A DNA stretch of 64,000 nucleotides from contig RSEF01000018.1 of NCBI GenBank assembly GCA_003993805.1, positions 864,466 through 928,465 of the forward strand, written 5' to 3'. Position 1 is the first letter of the stretch. Each line of letters begins with the position of its first letter. Positions 54,601 through 63,600 of this stretch are shown here, one piece after another. The position numbers were made by a program, and so were the translations under genes. The notes under the pieces were generated by a model. The model was not told the DNA's origin. It did no database searches and saw only the letters and a program-made list of their open reading frames with translations. The stretch is from Himantopus leucocephalus (taxonomy: Eukaryota > Chordata > Aves > Charadriiformes > Recurvirostridae).

Positions 54601-57600
54601 CGGTGTGCCGGCTACGCTGGGGCACGTTTTCCCTTAGAGTATGGGCATTTACTCCGTTGTATTAATGAGTCACACGCAGTCCGTAGGCGTTTCTGCTTGC
54701 CTTGCTTGCAGAAAGGTGACAGTGACATTAATCTTGTGCTCCTTTTGAACTTTCCAGAAGTCAGGATTTGCTACAAAACCTGGCACTTTCCCTCCAGCTA
54801 ATATTGTGGGTAATCAGGAAAATGAGGTTTCAGTCTTCAGCGTGATTTTGACTGGAGTTAGGTGAATTCCGTTCATTGCATTTTGCTGAAATCTCCAACT
54901 TATTCCATCTCAAACAGTGTATGAATGTCAGCTTGAATTTGCTGAAAATTTTCAGTTGGGGGAAAAAAAAAAAAAGGAAAAGTTGAGGACTTAATTTATG
55001 TAAGTAAGTGGGAGAGACCTGTCGGTCTCCTGCTAATCCAGGGCTCATCGTGCACATTCGCAAAGCACGCGGCCCCCAGAGCACGACACGGGCAGAGGCT
55101 GCGCTGCCGTCTTCGGGCATAGCTGGCCTCGAGAACTGACGCCAGGAGCGCTGAAGCTCTCCGCGCCAACCGGATTGCTTTTCTGGGTATAATTTCACAG
55201 TCGGTGGGAGTCTGCGCGTAGATCGTAAGATACTTGGGTTGTCGTAAAGCAGTACAGTGTTTCTCCCAGTCCTATTTGAAAAATTAATCAGATTGGTCTA
55301 GGAAAATGCTCAGTTAAGTGAGGTGAATAAAGGCAATGATGTAAGGGGGGGAATGGTGCTTGCAGTGAGGTTTTCACAGGTAGGATTCTCTAAACCCGTC
55401 TCAGTTGGGGTTTTAACACCTGGGGCTGTCAGCAATTGCTGAAAGAGACTGAAATGGAAGCAGGCAGAGTTCACCACGCGACTCTCAGACGGGACAAGTG
55501 AACACACCTGGGAAATAATAGCAAGTTCCTTTTTAAGAGTGAGAAAATCTCACTTTTAAGTAGTGGTGGTTTGGATGAATAAGAAACAAGGGCTGTGTTT
55601 TCCAGACACGTTTTGATGCTGTTCTACGTGTATGTGAATATTCTTTACTGCGTAGCGGGACTCTACGTCTGCACATGAACCCCAAATGCTTTGTGAAGAC
55701 AAACCTTTACCGGGGAGGTGTACCAGAGCCTTGAATTTTGTTCTCAGTTTCTGCATGTCTATGTAATGCGCTTTTTCCCTTGTCCTCTCTGCAAAGATGT
55801 CCAGGCCTTCACCTTAAAATAGTTCTGTCCAGCCGGAGTTGGCAGGCGGAAAAAAAAATCGGGCACAGCCTGAATTGCCACCAGCCTATTCTTTTCATCA
55901 GCTACGTCCTTTGTATAGATCTCGGCAGAGATGGGGATTGATTGCTGACATGCCTTTGAGATTGACATTTTTCATCCCATTCAGAATACAATTTCTTAGT
56001 GAATAAAATATGTATTGAAAAGCACCGGGCAGAGAAATAGAAAAATACTCTTATTAATGAGAGATTTTGTATGCTTCGATTTAGTTGCCGCATCAACCGT
56101 ATCCTGGAGTCCCCCGGAGGAAACGCGCTCCTGGTTGGCGTGGGCGGAAGCGGCAAGCAGAGCCTGACCAGGCTGGCAGCCTTCATCAGCTCTCTGGAGG
56201 TTTTCCAGATCACTCTGAGGAAGGGGTATGGGATCCCTGACCTGAAGGTAGGTGATTTTTAAGGCTGAGGAGGTGGGGGAAGGAAATAAAAAGCAGAACT
56301 TGCCCTGAAAACTTTGTCTTGCCGTATACTTAGCGACACTGTTATGAGGATACTGAAAAGGCCCAGACACGGTATTGGGCTGCAGAGAGGAGCAACGCTT
56401 CTCCAAATACCTTGCTGAAGCGTGTCTGCAGAGGGGCGCAGACAGACCTGATGTCCTCTACCAGTCCTCTGAGCTGGCCAGGCCTGGGAGCGCTCCAGCG
56501 CTGGGCTGGGCTGGTGAACCCAGCAGCGTGGGCATCCGGTCCATGCTTGTTCAAGAAACAATAAAGCACCAGAAAGGTTATAAAGGAGTTATAAATCAAC
56601 ATTTTAAATTATCACTAAACTGGTTTANAGTTATAAATCGACATTTTAAATTATCACTAAACTGGTTTAAAAGTATTTTAGCTGCCGGCAAAACGATTCT
56701 CTTTTAAAATGTTGTAAAAATCACAGTCACAGTAACGTCACCCCGTTCTGCCTGGGAGACGCGATGGCCGATGGACCCCGGGTTCCCTCCCCGTCACTGG
56801 CACGGCCTGATGACCTGTGGTTGTGTACAAGTTGTTTTCATCATGTGGCACAAGCCTGTCCCATGGTCCGCTGGGTATTTTCAGCTCTCCTCGGGGGTTT
56901 TCGGCCCCACCCATGGGATTTTCTAGCTCCTGCCTATTTATTGAGGAAGCCTGCGCTCCTGTCTAGGAATATAGCTCCATACTGCCATTAATAAACTTGT
57001 TTTCAAAGCATCTCTTCGCTTCTCTGTCTGTGGAGGTGGAAAATAATTGGATGTTCCCTTCACTCTGTATTCATTTTCAAAGAATTTATGAAACATGGAG
57101 ACTTTTTTTTTCCCTCAGATATGGAAGAGCAAGGCGGTGACAGATTACCCTGTCTGCCATTGGCCCCTCCCGCTGTTATAACTGATCTAATCCAAGTTTC
57201 CAGTGATGAAAATAACAAATGATTCTTTTGGAAGATGCGTGTGTGTTTGCTGAATTTCTAAGAGAGTTTCTGAAATATTGGCCAGTGCGTTCCTTCAGGG
57301 TCCCCTGCGTGTCTCGTGTCCTGCTCGGAGGGGTGGGAAGGGAAGGATGGAGTTTGAGCTGGACGATGGTGTTTTTCCCATCTCATGAAAAACTTGGATT
57401 CCAAAAAGATGATGTCCCTCATCAGGAGGACACTGTCCCCTTTGAAATGAAACAGCTTCTCCATGCGAGCAGGCTCTCTGTCAGCATCACTGCACTGAGT
57501 CGGGGACTGGAGGGTGAGTCCCTGTTTGGACTCTGGAAGAGAAGGAAGGAATACACCACTGAAAAAATCCATGTTTGCACAAGGCGTCATCCCCCTGTCC

Positions 57601-60600
57601 TCACAAACAACAAAAAATGTGTTGCAGCAGCTTAGAAAAAAAAATAATAAAATTCTCGATGTGTACTTAGGAAACCAGAGAAATGTACGGCATGGGGATA
57701 CCAAGGACCAACATTTCCAGTCACGGCTGTCTCTCCCCGTCGCTGTGGTGCTTTAGCCTCCCTGGGCATGTGAGTGGCTGTACCCACAGCCCGGGGCAGA
57801 ACGAGACTTTGTGAACTCCCCCAGCAGTCTCCACAACCGGCGATGGCACTGATGGCTTCAGCCACGTCCATTGACCTCTAAAGGTTTCAGCCACCGGCAT
57901 TTCCCTTTGTCTGCCGGTGCTGGGCAGGGCTTTCTTCTCATTTCGGTGCTATACAGACCTGGGTGTAATGTCAAGTCTTACTTTGTAATGTCTTACAGTG
58001 ATGACAGCAATAGGCTCCCCCGTATAACCCGGAAGGCTCAGCCATAAAGATGGAGAGTGTCCAAAGTGCAGTTTCATGCTCATTAATTGCAATTGCTTTG
58101 TTCTCGGTTAATGAGAGGGTTCTGAAATACCCCCGCTGGTGTGGTACCTAGCCCGTGCTTTGCAGAACGTGGGTGCAACCCTTAAGTCCACCTGCTTTCC
58201 AACCTCCAGGCAGACCTGGCAAACCAGTACCTGAAAGCTGGCGTGAAGAACATAGGCACCGTGTTCCTGATGACCGACGCGCAAGTGGCAGACGAGCAGT
58301 TCTTGGTGCTGGTGAATGACTTCTTAGCATCAGGTACTTCTCTTGTTGCTTTGATTTCTCCTCTCCCCCTTTTCAATGTCGTTTTGCTCATAGTAGCATC
58401 TGTCGTTCTCGAATATTTTGACATTGTTACACTGATAGTTGGACTTGGTGACCTTAAAGGTCCCTTCCGACCTAGACAATCCTGTGATTCTATATACAGA
58501 AGGGCAACATACGAAGTTAGCTGGAAGATAGATGGGTTAAGCTCTAGAGCAAAAGCAGCGCTAAGGTGTCCTTGGTGAGATGCGTGCCATCATCTGGTAG
58601 ATTTTTTTCTTTTCTCTGATGTCTTGTACCCAGTTTTCCGTACTTCTTGGTATATTGCATACGGTTGTTAAGTGACGTGTCTGTTGTGATATTGCAGCTG
58701 AGGACAGAGCCAAAGGAAGGTACCGACAGAGGAGTTTGACCTGTGGATCCCATGCATCCACACTCTAGTTGTGTAATAAAGTAAGGTTGTTCCTGGCTGG
58801 AATATGTGACTGGAGTATCCGGGAGTTGGTGGATGATGCAAAGCCACCAGATGACCATGTCTGTGTGCATCACCTAACTGCTTGTCCTATTCCAGTCCTT
58901 TTATGCTTCATTTTTCCAGGTGCATTTAAGTTTTTGAGTTGTTTCTTGCCCAAACAATTGCGGAATAGCCAGTCTACGTGCAGATGCTCTGTGTCCCTGC
59001 AGAACACAGCACAAGTATGTGTGGACGAGCACTCCCCGTGCCGGGTGCGCTGCAGCTGCAGTGCACATGGGAGTGTGCAGCTGTGTCACTGTCACTGCAC
59101 TGTCACCCAGAGCGGGTGTATTCCCCAGCCTCCCTGGAAAATCACTGCTACTAACTGCGTGACACTTTCCCTTATTTATAAGTTGGGAGTGGGAAGATAC
59201 CAGCTGGTTCAGGTGACCTCCATGGATGGTGAGGGGTGGAGAGTTGACAGCACAGAGGAGCGATAGTTCATGAGTAACTCCAGAGTTGACATATGTGGCT
59301 ATAAATGGGCCAGATGGTTTGAGCAGCGAACGAGCCCTGCCTGTGATGAATTTGTAACCAGGAGTAAGGACAGAGGTTGTTGTGGAGGACAGCGAGTAGC
59401 TCCCACCACCTCTTGTGTGTGGTGTAGACAACATAAATATCTCATGTCTCAAGGTGAAGCTCTGCAGTGTCCTGCAGCACGGGGCGGGCTGAGCCGCCTG
59501 GTTTTGGGATGTCCAGGTCACCTTACGGTGGTTTTGAAAGGTTCCATGTCGTTGCTATGTGGGGAAGCGGGGACAAATCAGAGATCCTCACTCATGGCCC
59601 AGGGAAGCAGCTCAGAATTGCGTCCGGACTGAGGACGGGACCGCAGAGGCCCTGTGACTTCCCATGACATGAGCTGGTGCTGCCCAAGGGGTGCTGAGTG
59701 ATGGGCCTGGCTGCTCTCTGCTCTCTGCAGGCTTGTTTTTCTTACTTGTTTCACTTCTTATCATCACCGAAGAAGCTAGAACAAAATATATATTTTAGTC
59801 GATCTTGTAAATGAGCAGATTTCTGATTAGCGCCTTTTCCTACGTGATTAGTGCTCATATTGACAGGATCTCACTCAATAACGATGATTTCAATCAAATC
59901 AGAAGCCAGAAAGGAAGTGAATAGGTGATAAATTAAGGAACCACTAAAAAAATATTTGGTTGGGTACATTTTTGGCAATCAGTTGCATAACTAGTAATGT
60001 TTAAAAGTTTTTAAAAGATTATTAACTCTTAAAATGTTTTGGTGATCTGGGAGTTACTTGGCCACTGCTGGAAATGGTGTTGAACAGCTGTAGAAATTGT
60101 ACGTGTCACTAATTCATTCGCGAAACTAAAATGATTTTGTTACCATGTATGGCATATTCGGTATTTGAATTATTTTTGTGATCTGATTAGCACTGTAGGT
60201 CAGAAAAAATGGACCTTCTGTACTTTGGCTCTATTCTGTGTTTGTTTGCCTTGTGCTTTTATAAGAAAGTTTGCTCTCGCAGGTGTGTATTTTTCAGCAT
60301 AATGACCTTCTGTGCCATCCTTTCTGCCCGTGGGCACCTGGCGCAATGATTTTTCTCGTGGAAGGGGTTTCCTCGGGCCCCTGAAGAGGAAGGCAGCCAC
60401 TTCGCTTTGCTCTGAGCCTGCAACAAAATCCGGGCCAGTAGACCAAACATGCCCTCTTCTCTTAGGTGAAATCCCTGATCTCTTCCCTGATGATGAAGTT
60501 GAAAACATTATCAACAGTGTGAGGAATGAAGTCAAAGGCCGGGGGCTAGTGGACTCCAGGGAGACTTGCTGGAAGTTTTTCATAGAGCGTGTTCGACGAC

Positions 60601-63600
60601 AGCTGAAGGTGAGACGGAGGCTGGGGGAGTTCGGGTCCTCACCGTCGACCTTGGTGCAGGGGCAGAGGGTGGAGGTGCTCTGGGCTGTGTTGTAGGGAGG
60701 TCAGACTGCAGCCTGAAGGGCTTTTCCTCCTGTTCGTGGTATGAGCTGTGATCCTCTCGGCAAGCGGTACTAAAGCATAAGGAATGCTGTCTGTTGTCAT
60801 CGCTTCTTGGGCTTTTGACAGCACTGTGGGGGTTGAAAATGTTCTCTTTCAAGAGCTGAGCAGGATCAGCCTTTCCATTTTCAAAGCCATGCACTGGGCT
60901 TTAACTGGGGTGCGTTAGGACTAGGTCTTGCTGCTTGGAAAAGTTGCACAGGGGATCAGTCTTCATGTTGTTGACAATCCAGAGTCAAAAGAATTAAAAA
61001 TTAAAAAACCCTTTATCTTAAAACCAGAGTGCTGGGAACTGAGTGGGACACAACATTGCAGCCCATATTCCAGCACAGAAAGGCCTTTTGATGTCCTAAG
61101 ACATCCAAACAGTTTCAGGACTTTCCAGGTATGCTCAGCACGCGGAGAAAGTACAGCGCAAGGAAGAGTTAGACTCTTCCAGAAGGTATTTACCCATCTG
61201 CGGGACTGCACAGTGCTGTGGTCCCAGAGCAGGGAGGCAGGGTGGGCGGTGAGTGAAGACTTGACCTTTGCTTAACGAAGGCAGATCCTCCTTCTTACTC
61301 ACAGCTTGGTTGTGTTGGTGGGACACGCTCACTGAGGCGGGGTGGCCTCTTCGCTTTTTGATGTAGGAAGGTATGTGTTTAGGATGGGGAACAGCCAGAG
61401 AATTGAGTTTTGAGGGGTAATTTGGGGACCACGCCACAGTGTATATGCCCAAAGAGAGGGAATCCAGTCCTCCTCCATCCCTCAGTGTGGAGGGGAGTTT
61501 CTGGTGGGTGCTGAGGTCGTTTTGTAGCTCTTCTAGCACCTTGGTCATCTTCTGCCTGGTGTTCCTCCCTATATATATTCCTGTTAGCTATTGAGGTACA
61601 CTGGAAGGGCAGCGTGGATGTGATATACTTGAGGTTGATCCCTTTTCCTTGTCTGCCCTTCTCCTTAATGATGTGTTAGAGCAGATGGATGGGGTCAGCT
61701 GGAAAGTGCTGTTTATGCTCTCCAGCATTTTGTGATGGCATTGTGCGCTGTGCAGAAAGCTGATCGAGCCATTGCGGGTCCGGGGCGTGCTGGACCTCTG
61801 GGAGCAGCACAGGAGTGAGGTTTGGCCCAGCAGAGCACGAGCATCAACACACCTTCTGCCTCAGGGTTTTGAGAGAGAGCAGCGTAGGTGCAGAAGAGTG
61901 CTTTTGTACATGGATAGCTTCCTGAAGCTTTCCTGGCCCCGAGAGAGCAACATAGCGGTGCCCAAGGCTTACGCTTGAAGGTGTAGAAAGGATTTCTACG
62001 TGTCTGTCCCCTGTGTGTGAGCATGCAGCGGCCGTGTCGGAGGAGCAGAAGCTCTGAGTCCAGCTGCCTCTTCTGCAGCTGAAACAAGAGTGGTTTTGGT
62101 ACATGCTGGCTTTCACAGCTTCTGAAAACAGATCTTAGCTCACGGTGGAGGTGGTGACACTTAAGAGATGTCTGAGCCACCGGCAGTCTGCCCTGTGGCA
62201 CTGGCCAGGCTGTGCAGGTACCAGCCAGGGCTAACGTGTGGGAGAGGGATGAAGCATTGGGTGAGACACGCTGCTTCCCAAACCGGCCCTTGCTCGGATA
62301 TTGCTACTCCATTGCATGATGTCAACTTGTCTGTGTCCTTCCTTGTGCCCGATAAGCAGAGCTCGTAAATCCAGCCACAGCAGGCTTGCAGGAGAAGGGC
62401 TGTGCTGAAGGGTGGTGGCAGGCTTTGGTCTTTGGGTCTTATTCTGCTGTTAAAGCTGGTGGTGGGGCAGCGAAGAGGAAAGGTACTTTGCCTTGGCCTC
62501 ACTTTACACCCCGGACGAGGAGTTTCCATCTGGAAAAGGGAGAGGTTGTGCCTTCCTGAGAGGAGCTGAGCAGGCTGGCTGCGGGGGCCGGAGCCTCCCA
62601 GCCTGCAGGGAAGGGCAGGCGGAGGAGCGACGGGCGCTGGAGATGGGGAGAGAGGAGACGTGGTGCAGGGCTGGGAAGATGCTGAGCAGGGCAATAACAG
62701 CCCCTTAACCGGGCCCCAGAGTAATGGGAAGAGAAATTTCCCAGAGACCCGCGAACTCTGCAGGATTTACTGCAGCTCAGAAACTTTTAGCAGCTGTTGG
62801 ATTGAAATAAAAGCCTGAAAAGCAAAAGACCTGCTGTGCAAATACGCAACGAGCAGGGAAAACGCGTTCACGAATGCTTTTATTTCCATTCTGCTTTGTT
62901 TTGAGATTTCTCTATTTTAAAAAATTTCTCATTCTGATAAAAGCAGATTTTGAGTTTGAGCCACCTCAACCCTTTCCAATGCTGGTTTTTGGAGAAACAA
63001 TCCAGGCAGGCTCGTGGGGCTGCCAGGAGAATTTAGATCCATTCGCTTTAATTCCTGGTTGCACCACTTGAATCTGGATGCCAGTTCCCTGCTGGGCGAA
63101 GCTTTGTGTCACTGCTAAAGTGGGGAGGAATGGTTATATTAAACTCCGGCTGCAGCCTTGAAAGCGTGCCAGCCTTCTGCTTTTGACCATAGCGATGCTG
63201 AACGCCACTGCTTGTTTTTATTGCAGTGAAAAAAATGTGTTTACTGCTAGACTGTGCCTTTTCCAGGCCAGGCTTGCTGGCCTGAAGTGCAAGGGCTCAA
63301 GGATGGAGGTTGCTGTACCCTCAGCTGGTGGTGTGAGATCTTCCCTTGGAGGTGGCTGGTGGAGTCCGGGCTGGGCTGCACGGCTGGAGCCCGGCGCCTG
63401 CTCCCGGCCGTGCCTTCTCACCTGCTCCTTCCTTGGGCTCCGCAGGTTGCGCTGTGTTTTTCACCCGTCGGTAACAAGCTGCGCGTCCGCAGCAGGAGGT
63501 TCCCCGCCATCGTCAGCTGCGTGGCCATAGACTGGTTCCAGGAGTGGCCGCGGGAGGCCCTCGAGTCCGTCAGCCTCCGCTTCCTGCGAGAAACAGAGAC

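Larger units (their letters stand above)
51295..56084. other. Interval between E30 and E31 with missing coding sequence
   Basis: This 4.8-kb interval contains two CR1 copies and the 53676-53775 gap. The family has about 120 residues between NIFQ (end of E30) and CRINRIL (E31), and I find none of them on the plus strand. E30 ends in phase 0 and E31 starts with the last base of a codon, so the missing coding length must be two more than a multiple of three. Confidence 0.7.

Noticed and set aside
57219..57635. Plus-strand reading beginning MILLEDA, resembling the LFEDA motif of the missing AAA3-AAA4 segment
   Set aside because: It lies downstream of E31, whereas the missing segment must be upstream. 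It has no matching splice sites and the similarity stops after a few residues.
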